Source: Longispora fulva
GTDB taxonomy: Bacteria > Actinomycetota > Actinomycetes > Mycobacteriales > Micromonosporaceae
DNA length: 64,000 nucleotides
Direction: 5' to 3'
NCBI RefSeq assembly: GCF_015751905.1
Contig: NZ_JADOUF010000001.1
Span: 3,596,001-3,660,000, forward strand
The notes below the pieces were generated by a model. It made no database searches. It saw only the letters and a program-made list of their open reading frames with translations, and was not told the origin of the DNA. The translations under genes and the position numbers were made by a program. The stretch's first letter is position 1; the number at the start of each line of letters is the position of its first letter. Of this stretch, positions 7,320 through 16,342 are shown in pieces.

Positions 7320-8917
7320 GAACCCGACTACTGGCCGGGGTCGTGGCCGCCGCACTGGCGACCGCCGCGTGCACCAGCCCGCCCGCAGGGCACACGAGCT
7401 ACAAGCTGTCGGCCGTCACGCCAGAGGCCAAGGGCGAGATCGCGTCGTTCAGCTGGTCGCTGTACGCCGAGCCGCCGACCCTGGACTACGCCTACGCGTT
7501 CGACTACGCGCAGAACATGATCGTGTCCAACGTCTGCGAGAGCCTGATGCGCTGGACCCCGGCGCTCACCGTGGAGCCCGGGCTGGCCTCCGCCGCCGCC
7601 AACCCCGACCCGCTGACCTGGGTGTACACCATCCGGCCGGGGGTGAAGTTCCACGACGGCGGCACGATGACCGCCACCGACGTCGCCTACAGCCTCAACC
7701 GGCACCTGGACCCGGACGTCGGATCGTTCTGGTCCTCGGAGTTCACCAACGTCGCCTCGATCACCGAGACCGGCCCGTTACAGGTGACCGTCAAGCTCAA
7801 GCAGGCCGACTCCCAGTTCCCGCTGGCGATGGCCAACTCCGCCGGCACCGTCGCGCACGCCACGACCGTCAAGGCTCAGGGCAAGGACTACGGCACCGGG
7901 TCCGGCCTCGGCTGCACCGGGCCGTTCACCCTCGGCCCGTGGACCAAGGGCCAGTCCATCCAGTTGGACCGCTTCGACAACTACTGGGGCGCCCGCGCCA
8001 AGGCCGGCTCCGTGGTGTTCAAGTTCCTCACCGACCCGGCCGCCCGGGCCAACGCGATGCTCGCCGGCGAGGTCGACGGCGGCTACCTCGTCTCCCCCGA
8101 GAGCTACGCCCGACTGTCCTCCAGCGGCAAGGGCACCCTGTACTTCGGCAAGTCCCTGACCACCATCAACCTGAACGTGGTCAACCTCAAGGGCACGCTC
8201 GGCGACGTCCGGGTCCGCAGGGCGCTGATGCTGGCCCTGGACCGGGAGGGCTTCATCCGGACCGGACTGCAGGGCGTCGGCACGGTCACCTCCGCCGCCG
8301 CCCCACGCGACGCCTGGGCCGGGCTCCCCCAGCCGGCCGTCGACGCCGCCTACGCCGGCATGCCCGGCTCCGGACGGGACCTGACCCAGGCCAAACAGCT
8401 GGTCAAGGACGCCGGCGCCACCGGCAAGAAGGTCGTCATCGCCACCAGCGCGATCGGCGCCGACGTGTCGCTGCTGGCCACCGCAGCCCAGTCCGCCGGC
8501 ACCGCGATCGGGCTGGACGTCGAGCTGAAGACCATCGCCCCGGACGCCTTCACCGCGCTGTTCTCCGACCCGAAGGCGCGCGAGGGCCTCGACGCGTTCC
8601 CGGAGACCTACTACCTGTCCAAGACCGATCCGCTGGCCATGTACAAGATGTTCCGGACCGGGGACTTCGAGAACTACGGCGGCTACTCCGACCCGGCCTA
8701 CGACACGCTGCTCGACCAGGCCGTCGCGGAGTACGACCCGGCGAAGCGGGCGGCGCTGTCCGCGCGGTTGCAGCAGATCGCGACCGGACAGCTGCTGTGG
8801 ATCCCGGTGGCCGAATGGCCGACGTCGGTGTTCCTCAACAAGCGGATCACCGGGGCTCCGACGAGCATCTGCTACATGTACTACCCCTGGGCGGCGCAAG
8901 TGGGCGCTTCAGGATGA
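7316..8917 (+). CDS. ABC transporter substrate-binding lipoprotein, peptide/nickel (SBP_bac_5) type
   Basis: 533 residues. A signal peptide ends in a lipobox with Cys at residue 19 (ATAACTS), so the protein is anchored outside the membrane. The mature part has the SBP_bac_5 fold: LYAEPPTLDYAYAFDYAQN, then TWVYTIRPGVKFHDGGTMTA and DVAYSLNR, and a C-terminal LLDQAVAEYDPAKRAALSARL region. It is translationally coupled to aguB and to the permease. Family members bind oligopeptides, but the operon suggests agmatine, arginine-containing peptides or another guanidino compound. That is inference from context. Confidence 0.9.
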   Translation: MRTRLLAGVVAAALATAACTSPPAGHTSYKLSAVTPEAKGEIASFSWSLYAEPPTLDYAYAFDYAQNMIVSNVCESLMRWTPALTVEPGLASAAANPDPLTWVYTIRPGVKFHDGGTMTATDVAYSLNRHLDPDVGSFWSSEFTNVASITETGPLQVTVKLKQADSQFPLAMANSAGTVAHATTVKAQGKDYGTGSGLGCTGPFTLGPWTKGQSIQLDRFDNYWGARAKAGSVVFKFLTDPAARANAMLAGEVDGGYLVSPESYARLSSSGKGTLYFGKSLTTINLNVVNLKGTLGDVRVRRALMLALDREGFIRTGLQGVGTVTSAAAPRDAWAGLPQPAVDAAYAGMPGSGRDLTQAKQLVKDAGATGKKVVIATSAIGADVSLLATAAQSAGTAIGLDVELKTIAPDAFTALFSDPKAREGLDAFPETYYLSKTDPLAMYKMFRTGDFENYGGYSDPAYDTLLDQAVAEYDPAKRAALSARLQQIATGQLLWIPVAEWPTSVFLNKRITGAPTSICYMYYPWAAQVGASG

Positions 8918-9867
8918 TCATCCGGTTCCTGATCCGTCGGCTCCTGGAGCTGACAGGGACGCTGGTGGCCGCGTCGTTCCTCGTGTTCGGCGCGGTCTAC
9001 CTGGCCCCCGGCAAGCCGGAGACCTTCCTGCTGGGCGGCCGCTCGGCCACCCCCGAGGCGAAGGCCGCCATCCGGGCGCAGTACCACCTCGACGACCCGT
9101 TCCTCGTGCAGTACTACAAGTGGCTCGGGCAGGTGCTGACCGGGGATCTCGGCCGGTCGGTGCAGTACCGCCGCCCGGTCCTGGGGCTGATCGAGGCGCG
9201 GCTGCCGAGCACGCTCCTGCTGATCGCGATGGCGCTGGTACTCGTCGTGGTGTTCGGGATCGGACTCGGCTGGCTCAGCGCACTGCGGGGCGGGGCCACC
9301 GACAAGGCGGTCCTGGTCGGCACGTCCGTCGCCGTGGGCACCCCGTCGTTCGTCGCGGCGATCGTGCTGATCTGGCTGTTCTCGGTCAGCCTCGGCTGGT
9401 TCCCCAGCACCGGCAGCGGGGCGGGACTCGCCGACATGGTCTACCACCTGACCCTGCCCGCCACGGCGCTGGCGCTGTACTGGGTCGGCGTCCTCGCCCG
9501 GGTCACCCGCACCACGATGCTCGACGAGATGGGCCGCGACCACGTCACCGTCGCCCGCAGCCGGGGCATCGGCGAGAGCGCCGTGATCCGCCGGCACGTG
9601 TTCCGCAACGCGCTGGGCGGCATCGCCACCATGAGCGGCCTGACCGTGTCCGGTCTCGTGGTCAGCACCGTGCTGGTCGAGGCGGCGTTCGGACTCGGCG
9701 GGCTCGGCAACCTCCTGCAGTCGTCGGTGTCCGTGAAGGACTTCCCCGTCGTGCAGGCCATCTCCCTGCTGATCGTCGCGTTGTTCGTCGTGGTGAACCT
9801 GGTCGTCGACCTGACGTTCCCCCTGATCGACCCGAGGGTACGGCTCGGCGCGAGGAGCACCCTGTGA
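8914..9867 (+). CDS. ABC transporter permease (DppB-like)
   Basis: 317 residues with about six membrane helices. It opens with the typical DppB N-terminal helix (FLIRRLLELTGTLVAASFLV) and carries the inner-membrane BPD_transp_1 loop ARSRGIGESAVIRRHVFRNAL, which docks with the ATPase. The ATG at 8914 overlaps the stop of the binding protein. It is partner of the next permease in a heterodimeric channel. Confidence 0.92.
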   Translation: MIIRFLIRRLLELTGTLVAASFLVFGAVYLAPGKPETFLLGGRSATPEAKAAIRAQYHLDDPFLVQYYKWLGQVLTGDLGRSVQYRRPVLGLIEARLPSTLLLIAMALVLVVVFGIGLGWLSALRGGATDKAVLVGTSVAVGTPSFVAAIVLIWLFSVSLGWFPSTGSGAGLADMVYHLTLPATALALYWVGVLARVTRTTMLDEMGRDHVTVARSRGIGESAVIRRHVFRNALGGIATMSGLTVSGLVVSTVLVEAAFGLGGLGNLLQSSVSVKDFPVVQAISLLIVALFVVVNLVVDLTFPLIDPRVRLGARSTL

Positions 9868-10721
9868 CCACGACCATCGTGAACCGCCGCCCCGGCTTCG
9901 GCCGCCTGCGCACCCGGCGACCGTGGCTGTACCTGACCTGCCTCGCCTTCGCGGCCCTCGTCTTCCTGGTCGCGGTGGCCGCGCCCTGGCTGGCCCCGGC
10001 CGACCCCAACGCCGCGGACCTCGGCGCCGCGCTCACCGGACCGTCCCCCGACCACCTGCTCGGCGCGGACGAAGCGGGCCGCGACGTGCTGTCACGCCTC
10101 ATCCTGGGCGCCCGCACCGCCCTGTTCGGGCCGCTGGGCGTCGTGGTCTTCTCCACCGTGCTCGGCGTCGCCGTCGGCGTCGCGGCCGGCTGGAGGGGCG
10201 GCTGGCTGGACTCGGTGCTGTCGCGCGGCAGCGAACTGCTGCTCGCGTTCCCCGGCCTGCTGCTGGCGATCCTGTTCGTCGCGCTGTACGGCGACGGCCT
10301 CCTCGCCCCCGTCCTCGCCCTGTCGCTGGCCTATCTGCCCTACGTCAGCAGGCTCGCGCGCAGCATGACCCTCGTCGAACGCGAACGCCCGTACCTGGCC
10401 GCCTACCGGGTGCAGGGCTTCTCGGGGCTGTCCATCTGCCTGCGGCACCTCGTCCCCAACATCGCGCCGGTGGTCCTGGCCCAGTGCACCCTCAACTTCG
10501 GGTACGCCCTGCTGGACCTCGCCGCACTGTCCTACCTCGGCCTGGGCGTCGCTCCCCTGACCCCCGACTGGGGCATGATGGTCAATACCGGGCAGAGCGC
10601 CGTACTGCAGGGCCAGCCCCTGTCCGCCATCATCCCGGGTGCCGCGATCGTCGCGACGGTCGTCGCCTTCAATGTCGTCGGCGAACACTGGGCCGACAAG
10701 GTCGCCAGGAGGCACCGTTGA
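9864..10721 (+). CDS. ABC transporter permease (DppC-like)
   Basis: 285 residues, with one helix near the N terminus followed by the five-helix core. The family motif LLGADEAGRDVLSRLILGAR is clear, and the EAA-type loop reads LAAYRVQGFSGLSICLRHLV. GTG 9864 overlaps the stop of the preceding permease (GTGA). It forms the channel with the DppB-like protein. Confidence 0.92.
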   Translation: MTTTIVNRRPGFGRLRTRRPWLYLTCLAFAALVFLVAVAAPWLAPADPNAADLGAALTGPSPDHLLGADEAGRDVLSRLILGARTALFGPLGVVVFSTVLGVAVGVAAGWRGGWLDSVLSRGSELLLAFPGLLLAILFVALYGDGLLAPVLALSLAYLPYVSRLARSMTLVERERPYLAAYRVQGFSGLSICLRHLVPNIAPVVLAQCTLNFGYALLDLAALSYLGLGVAPLTPDWGMMVNTGQSAVLQGQPLSAIIPGAAIVATVVAFNVVGEHWADKVARRHR

Positions 10722-11680
10722 ACACCCTGGAGATCGAGGAACTCCGGCTCACCCTGCCCGGCACCGCCCGGCCCGTCCTGAACGGGGTCACCCTCGCGGT
10801 CGGGGCCGGCGAGACGGTCGCGCTGGTCGGAGAGTCCGGGTCGGGGAAGACCCTGACGTCGCGGGCCGCGCTCGGCTTCCTGCCCCGCGACGCGGAGGTC
10901 ACCGGCGTCGTCCGGGTCGCCGGCAAGGACCTGCTGACCATGACCCCCGAGGAGCTGCGCGGCGTGCGGGCCCTCACCGTGTCGATGATCTTCCAGGAGC
11001 CGCGTACCTCGCTCAACCCGCTCCGCCGGATCGGCGACTTCCTGACCGAGGGCCTGCGGACGAACCTGCACTGGACCGCCCAGCGGGCCGGGGACCGGGC
11101 GCGGGAACTCCTCGACGCCGTCGGGCTCGACGACCGGGTGCTGCGGCAGTACCCGCACGAGCTGTCCGGCGGGATGCTGCAACGCGTCACCATCGCCGCG
11201 GCGTTGATGTCCGACCCGGCGCTGCTGCTCGCCGACGAGCCGACGACCGCCCTGGACGTCACCACCCAGGCGGAGATCGTCGCCCTGCTCGCCGACCTGC
11301 GGACCCGGTTTCAGACCGCGCTGCTGTTCGTCACCCACGACCTGCACCTCGCCGCCGCGATCAGCGACCGGGTGTGCGTGATGTACGCCGGCCGGATCGT
11401 CGAGTCCGGGCCGGCGGACGCGCTGTTCGACAAGCCCCGGCATCCGTACACGGCGGCGCTGCTCGGCTCGACCCCGCGGCTCGACCACCCCCGAAAACGG
11501 CTCGACGCGATATCCGGTCAGCCGCCGGACCTGCGCACCGCCCTGTCCGGCTGCCCCTTCGCCGCCCGCTGCCCGCACGCCACCGACCTGTGCCGCGCGG
11601 AGACGCCGGCCAGCACGCCGGTCGACGGCGGGACGGTGGCCTGCCACCACCACGAGCTGCTGTCCCTGGAAGGGATCTGA
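10718..11680 (+). CDS. ABC transporter ATP-binding protein (DppD-like)
   Basis: 320 residues. Walker A is GESGSGKT, signature LSGGMLQRV and Walker B LLLADEP. The C-terminal oligopeptide/dipeptide extension has the CPFAARCPHATDLC cysteine cluster that binds an iron-sulfur cluster in DppD relatives. The start is TTG 10718, after AGGAGG and overlapping the previous stop. It energises import together with the next ATPase. Confidence 0.92.
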   Translation: MNTLEIEELRLTLPGTARPVLNGVTLAVGAGETVALVGESGSGKTLTSRAALGFLPRDAEVTGVVRVAGKDLLTMTPEELRGVRALTVSMIFQEPRTSLNPLRRIGDFLTEGLRTNLHWTAQRAGDRARELLDAVGLDDRVLRQYPHELSGGMLQRVTIAAALMSDPALLLADEPTTALDVTTQAEIVALLADLRTRFQTALLFVTHDLHLAAAISDRVCVMYAGRIVESGPADALFDKPRHPYTAALLGSTPRLDHPRKRLDAISGQPPDLRTALSGCPFAARCPHATDLCRAETPASTPVDGGTVACHHHELLSLEGI

Positions 11681-11685
11681 GAACC

Positions 11686-12486
11686 ATGGCTGAGACCGTG
11701 CTCGAGGTGTCGGGACTGCGCAGGACCTACGGGGCCGCGCGCGCGGTCGACGACGTGTCCTTCACCCTCGCGGCGGGCGGCGCGCTGGGCGTCGTCGGCG
11801 AGTCCGGGTCGGGCAAGACGACGACAGCCCGGATCATCGTCGGCCTGGAGCGGGCCGACTCCGGAACGGTGACCGTCGGCGGACACCAACGGACCGGACG
11901 GCCGGTCGGCCGCGCCGCGCGCCTGCGGTGGGCGCGTGAGGTCCAGATGGTCTTCCAGGACCCCTACCTGTCGCTGGACCCCCGGATCAGCGTCGGCGGC
12001 GCGCTCGCCGAAACCCTGCGGCTGCACTTCCCCGGCGCCGACCACCGGACCCGCATCGCCGAACTGCTCGACCAGGTCGGACTGGGCGGGCGGGAGGCCT
12101 CGGCGCTGCCGCACCAGCTCTCCGGCGGGCAACGCCAACGGGTCACGATCGCCCGCGCCCTGGCCGTGCAGCCGGCGGTCCTCGTCCTCGACGAGGCGGT
12201 CGCGGCGCTGGACGTGTCCGTCCAGGCCCAGATCCTCAACCTCCTCGGTGACCTGCGCGCCGAGCTCGGCGTCGGATACCTGTTCATCACCCACGACCTC
12301 GGAGTGGTACGCACCGTGACCGACGACGTGGTGGTGATGCGCCAGGGCCGGGTCGTCGAGGCCGGGCCGACCGACCGGGTCCTCGCCGAGCCGGAGCACC
12401 CCTACACCCGGCTCCTCCTGGAGTCCGTCCCGCGGCCCGGCTGGGATCCGCGCCGGATCGCCGAGGCCCGCCGCGCGCTCGGCTAG
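11686..12486 (+). CDS. ABC transporter ATP-binding protein (DppF-like)
   Basis: 266 residues with Walker [13 protein letters not shown]-loop [12 protein letters not shown], signature LSGGQRQRV and Walker [13 protein letters not shown]. It ends soon after the [12 protein letters not shown] region and lacks the Cys cluster of its partner, as usual for DppF. It is the last gene of the operon, and the stop is three bases before an inverted-repeat element. Confidence 0.92.
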   Translation: MAETVLEVSGLRRTYGAARAVDDVSFTLAAGGALGVVGESGSGKTTTARIIVGLERADSGTVTVGGHQRTGRPVGRAARLRWAREVQMVFQDPYLSLDPRISVGGALAETLRLHFPGADHRTRIAELLDQVGLGGREASALPHQLSGGQRQRVTIARALAVQPAVLVLDEAVAALDVSVQAQILNLLGDLRAELGVGYLFITHDLGVVRTVTDDVVVMRQGRVVEAGPTDRVLAEPEHPYTRLLLESVPRPGWDPRRIAEARRALG

Positions 12487-12489
12487 GGA

Positions 12490-12643
12490 GTGTCTCGTGG
12501 ATCTCGTCGCGCCGAGGCGGAGTCCAGAGGTCGAGATGCAAGCCGATGATGCGTCCGAATACCGGTGTTGTATTCGGGCGGATCAGCGGCGCCGCAGGTC
12601 GGACTCTGGGCCCGCCGCAGGCCGGCGAAGATCCACGAGACAC
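12490..12643. mobile_element. 154-bp element with perfect 15-bp terminal inverted repeats (MITE-like)
   Basis: GTGTCTCGTGGATCT (12490-12504) is the exact inverse of AGATCCACGAGACAC (12629-12643). Inside is a second stem, CCGAATAC-CGGTGTT-GTATTCGG (12555-12577), extendable by a G.T pair. There is no coding frame of note and no clear target duplication. It could be a miniature inverted-repeat element, the remnant of an IS, or a structured 3' UTR of the ABC operon. Confidence 0.5.
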
Positions 12644-12652
12644 GACCCAGGG

Positions 12653-12668
12653 GTGGTCCCGGGACCAC
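12653..12668. promoter_or_regulatory. perfect 16-bp palindrome upstream of the sensor kinase
   Basis: GTGGTCCCGGGACCAC is a perfect palindrome 18 bases before the kinase ATG. It is a candidate operator for the two-component system, perhaps for its own NarL-type regulator. Confidence 0.4.
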
Positions 12669-12685
12669 GGGGTGACGGTACGTGC

Positions 12686-14302
12686 ATGCTGAGTGGTGTG
12701 CGGACGAAGAGCGGTGTCACCTCCCAGGTACTCGTCGACCTGGGCCTGCTCGCCGTGGCGGGCGCCGCGGTGGCGGTCCTGTTCGGCTGGGCCGACGACT
12801 GGCTCGTCGACAGCCTGCTGACGGAGCACCCCGCCGCGCGGTGGATCGTCGCCGGCGGCGCGGTCCTGGCGGTGCTGATCCGCCGCCGGCTGCCGGCCAC
12901 CGCGGTCGTCGTCGCGGCCGGGTTGACCGCGGCGGACCCGTTGACCGGCGGCGCATGGGCGATCGTGGCCTACGCCGCCGGTCTGCGGCCCATGTCGGCC
13001 GTCCGGCGGTGCGCGCTGCTCGCGGCCAGCGTCGCGGTGCCCGCGGCGGTCGCCGGAGTCGCCATGATCGGCGAGAGCGCGCAGCTCATCCAGTACCGGA
13101 TCAACGCCGTGGTCGTGACGACGGTCGTCTGCGGGGTCCTCCCGGGGCTGGTGGGCGTCGTCGTCGGCCAGCGCGAACGGCTGCTCACCGCGCTGCGCGA
13201 ACGCAACTCCTCCCTGCTGCGGGCGCACCGGGCCGCCGAGGAGCGTTCCCGCCTGCTGGAGCGCTCCAGGATCGCCCGCGAGATGCACGACCTCCTCGGC
13301 CACCGGCTCAGCCTCATCGCCCTGCACGCCGGAGGCCTGGAACTCGCCAGCCGCTCGGCCGGCGGCGAGCTGCGGTCCACGTCGGTGCTCGTGCACTCCA
13401 CCGCCCGGCAGGCGATGCGCGAACTCCGCGGCGTCCTCGGCGTCCTGGGAGCCGAGGACCCGGCGGCGGCCCGCCCGGAGCCGTTGACGGACACGACCGG
13501 CACGAAGGCGGACGTCGCCGACCTGGTCGCCGGGTCGAGGACCGCCGGCATCGCCGTGGACCTGGAATGGACCGGCGAGGACCTGGACCACGCGGACCCC
13601 GCCGTCCGGCGCGCCGTGCACCGTGTCGTCCGCGAGGCTCTGACCAACGTGCACAAACACGCCGCCTCCGCCCCGGTGGCCGTCGCCGTCCGGCGCACCG
13701 CGCACGACGTGCGAATCGAGGTGCGCAACGGCCGGGGCGGCCACCCGGCCCCCGGCATGTCCGGCAGCTCGATGGGGCTGGTCGGGCTCCGGGAACGGGT
13801 CCGGCTGCTCGGCGGGACGCTGCGCGCCGAGCCGACCGCCACCGGGGGTTTCGCCGTCGTCGCGACCGTCCCGCTGGCCGCCCACGCCGAACCCGGGGCC
13901 GACAGCGCCCCCGCCCCCGACGGGACGGCCGGCACGCCCTCGCAGAGCACCTGGGCCAGGGCCGGCACGGCCGTCACGATGGCGGTTGCCGTGATCGGCG
14001 TGGTCGGGTTGCAGTACCTGGCGCTCGCGTTCGTCCCGTTCCCCGGCGACGACGAACGGGCGGAGATGTCGGAGTACGGCATGTCCCACGACGACTTCGT
14101 CGACCGGTACGGGCTCAGCAGCCCGCGCGCGGAGGCCACGGCGCGCGGGCACGAGCCGGCCAGGCCCGACGGGGCGCGCTGCGACTACCACTACAGCGCC
14201 GACCGGTCGACGCCCACGACCGCCGTGGTGCACCGCTACTGTTTCGTCGACGCCGAGCTCGTGGAGATCCAGGAACTCGACGTCGCCCTGCCCACCGAGT
14301 GA
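12686..14302 (+). CDS. NarL-type sensor histidine kinase with extra C-terminal membrane and outer domain
   Basis: 538 residues. Four or five N-terminal membrane helices span about residues 15-160. A HisKA_3 dimerisation domain follows, with phospho-accepting His about 201 in [17 protein letters not shown]. The HATPase carries [12 protein letters not shown] and [14 protein letters not shown]. Most kinases of this class stop there. This one continues with a linker, one more membrane helix ([19 protein letters not shown]-like, about 435-455) and a polar C-terminal segment of ~85 residues with two cysteines, predicted to lie outside. The partner regulator follows after 7 bases. ATG 12686 was chosen; GTG 12698 is possible. 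Confidence 0.88.
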   Translation: MLSGVRTKSGVTSQVLVDLGLLAVAGAAVAVLFGWADDWLVDSLLTEHPAARWIVAGGAVLAVLIRRRLPATAVVVAAGLTAADPLTGGAWAIVAYAAGLRPMSAVRRCALLAASVAVPAAVAGVAMIGESAQLIQYRINAVVVTTVVCGVLPGLVGVVVGQRERLLTALRERNSSLLRAHRAAEERSRLLERSRIAREMHDLLGHRLSLIALHAGGLELASRSAGGELRSTSVLVHSTARQAMRELRGVLGVLGAEDPAAARPEPLTDTTGTKADVADLVAGSRTAGIAVDLEWTGEDLDHADPAVRRAVHRVVREALTNVHKHAASAPVAVAVRRTAHDVRIEVRNGRGGHPAPGMSGSSMGLVGLRERVRLLGGTLRAEPTATGGFAVVATVPLAAHAEPGADSAPAPDGTAGTPSQSTWARAGTAVTMAVAVIGVVGLQYLALAFVPFPGDDERAEMSEYGMSHDDFVDRYGLSSPRAEATARGHEPARPDGARCDYHYSADRSTPTTAVVHRYCFVDAELVEIQELDVALPTE

Positions 14303-14309
14303 GGACGCC

Positions 14310-14966
14310 ATGATCCGTGTAATGCTCGTCGACGACCAGGAACTCGTCCGCGCGGGCATCCGGCTCGTGCTCAAACACGCCGACGACATCGACGTGGTGG
14401 CGGAGACCTCCGACGGGCGCGGCGCCGCCCAACTCGCCGTGCGGCACAAGGTGGACGTCGCGCTGCTCGACATCCAGATGGCGGGCGTCGACGGGCTGAC
14501 CGCCGCCGAACGGATGGCGGCCCAGGCGCCGTCCGTCCGGGTGGTCATGCTCACGACGTTCGGCGAGGAGGAGTACCTGCGCCGGGCGTTGCGGGCCGGG
14601 GCGGTGGGCTTCCTGCTCAAGGACAGCACCCCGCAGGAGCTCATCGAGGCGGTGCGGTTGGCCGCCGCCGGCCGACACGTCGCGTCGCCGGAGATCACCG
14701 GGCAGCTGATCCGCGGGTACCTGGACAGCGATCCCCCGCAGGCCAACCCGCACCGCGAGCGGCTCTCGGTCCTCACTGAGCGGGAACTCGAGATCCTCGT
14801 CATGGTCGGCACCGGGGCTTCCAACGCCGAGATCGGCCAGCGGATGTTCCTGGGCGAGGGCACGGTCAAGGCGCACGTGAGCCGGATCCTCACCAAGCTC
14901 GGCTGCGCCAACCGGGTGCAGGCCGCCGTGCTCGCGCACGAGGCGGGCCTGTTGTCCGATTCCTAG
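14310..14966 (+). CDS. NarL/LuxR-family response regulator
   Basis: 218 residues. The receiver domain has acidic pocket VDDQ, phosphorylation Asp 54 (ALLDIQMAGVDG), Thr in MLTTFGEEEY and Lys in FLLKD. The C-terminal LuxR helix-turn-helix is LTERELEILVMVGTGASNAE with FLGEGTVKAHVSRILTKLG. GAGG precedes the ATG. It is the obvious partner of the kinase just upstream. Targets are unknown; the exported deiminase genes directly after it are reasonable candidates. Confidence 0.93.
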   Translation: MIRVMLVDDQELVRAGIRLVLKHADDIDVVAETSDGRGAAQLAVRHKVDVALLDIQMAGVDGLTAAERMAAQAPSVRVVMLTTFGEEEYLRRALRAGAVGFLLKDSTPQELIEAVRLAAAGRHVASPEITGQLIRGYLDSDPPQANPHRERLSVLTERELEILVMVGTGASNAEIGQRMFLGEGTVKAHVSRILTKLGCANRVQAAVLAHEAGLLSDS

Positions 14967-15124
14967 ACCGGCGTCGTGACGATCGGCCACGAACCCGAGA
15001 CGAAAGACAGCTGTCCGGCCCGCACCGGTCGCGGACGATGAACAGGTCGGCTTCCATGCCGTTTTCCCTGTTCACCGCAGTGTCCGCCGTCACGGGGGCA
15101 CCGCCGCCCGACCTGGAGACCCCG

Positions 15125-16267
15125 ATGACCGGACCCCACACCTCCTCCGACCGCACCGGTGCGCGGCCGTCCCGCCGGGCCGTCCTCGGCGCGATGGGCG
15201 TCGGCGCGGCCGGCCTGGCCGTCGGTTCGCTGGCCGCGGCCTCTCCGGCGGGGGCGGCGGCCCGGCGCTGGCGGGTGGGCGCCGACGACGTGCGGCACGC
15301 GCGTACCTGGATGTCGTGGCCGGCCAGCAGGTCGATCTGGGGCCGTGATCTCAACGGGGTCCAGGACGACATCGCGTTGATCGCGAGCACGATCGCCGCG
15401 TACGAGCCGGTGGTCATGTGCGCCGCGGACCGCTACGCCGCCGCCGACGCCCGGGCCCTGTGCGGCGGCGGGGTCATTGTGACCGACGAGATCCCCACCG
15501 ACGACCTGTGGATGCGCGACGCGTGCGCGGTGTTCCGCACCGACGGCGCGGGCGGGCTCGACGCGGTCGGCCTGAACTTCAACGGCTGGGGCCGCAAGCA
15601 GCGGCACGCCGACGACGCCCGGGTCGCCCGGTACGTCGCCGAGTACGCGTCGGTGCCGTACAGCACCGCGCGGTTCGTCGGCGAGGGCGGCGCGATCGAG
15701 ACCGACGGCGACGGCACGGTGATGGCGACGGAGAGCAGCCTCGTCAACGCCAACCGCAACCCGGGCTGGAGCCGCGACGACGTGGAGGAGGCCGTACTGG
15801 CCGCCTACGGCGCGGACACGATGATCTGGGTGCCCGGCATCAAGGGCAAGGACGTCACCGACGACCACATCGACGTGACCTCCCGCTTCGTCCGGCCGGG
15901 CGTCGTCATGGTGCAGCTGCCCCCGCGCGACCGCACCGACGTGTGGGCGAAGGACGCGCGCGAACAGTTCGCCATCCTGTCCGCCGCGACCGACGCGAAA
16001 GGCCGCCGGTTGCAGGTGATCACGATCGAGGGGCCGGACAAGGTCCGCTCCCGCAGCGACAAGTTCGTCGACTCCTACCTCAACTTCCACGTCGTCAACG
16101 GGGCCGTGATCACCGCGCAGTTCGGCGACCGGGCGAAGGACGCGGCGGCGAAGGCCACCCTGGCCGCGGCGTATCCCGGGCGGGAGGTCATCCAGCTCGA
16201 CGTGGACCGGTTGATGACCGGCGGCGGCGGCATCCACTGCTCGACCATGCACGAGCCGCTGCCCTAG
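15125..16267 (+). CDS. exported agmatine/peptidylarginine deiminase-family protein (Tat)
   Basis: 380 residues. A twin-arginine signal (PSRRAVLGAMGVGAAGLAVG) ends in SPAGAAA, so the folded enzyme should be exported. Family motifs are TWMSWPASRSIWG, LWMRDACA, NFNGWGRKQ, TDDHIDVTSRFV and GGGGIHC, with Cys about 372. The catalytic His, Asp and Cys are kept, but the Gly residues around the His motif of the cytosolic AguA (TDGHVDG) are lost. This resembles secreted peptidylarginine deiminases more than agmatine deiminase, so the substrate is open. ATG 15125 follows GGAGACCCC. Confidence 0.87.
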   Translation: MTGPHTSSDRTGARPSRRAVLGAMGVGAAGLAVGSLAAASPAGAAARRWRVGADDVRHARTWMSWPASRSIWGRDLNGVQDDIALIASTIAAYEPVVMCAADRYAAADARALCGGGVIVTDEIPTDDLWMRDACAVFRTDGAGGLDAVGLNFNGWGRKQRHADDARVARYVAEYASVPYSTARFVGEGGAIETDGDGTVMATESSLVNANRNPGWSRDDVEEAVLAAYGADTMIWVPGIKGKDVTDDHIDVTSRFVRPGVVMVQLPPRDRTDVWAKDAREQFAILSAATDAKGRRLQVITIEGPDKVRSRSDKFVDSYLNFHVVNGAVITAQFGDRAKDAAAKATLAAAYPGREVIQLDVDRLMTGGGGIHCSTMHEPLP

Positions 16268-16342
16268 GGGCGCGATCGACCACGATCACGGGATCTTCTT
16301 CGGTACCGTGAATCACAACCGCTTTTTCCTGGAGTACTCCAT

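Noticed and set aside
12287-14911. An 874-codon minus-strand frame
   Set aside because: It lies opposite the two-component genes and the end of the ABC ATPase. The composition is biased and no family is recognised.
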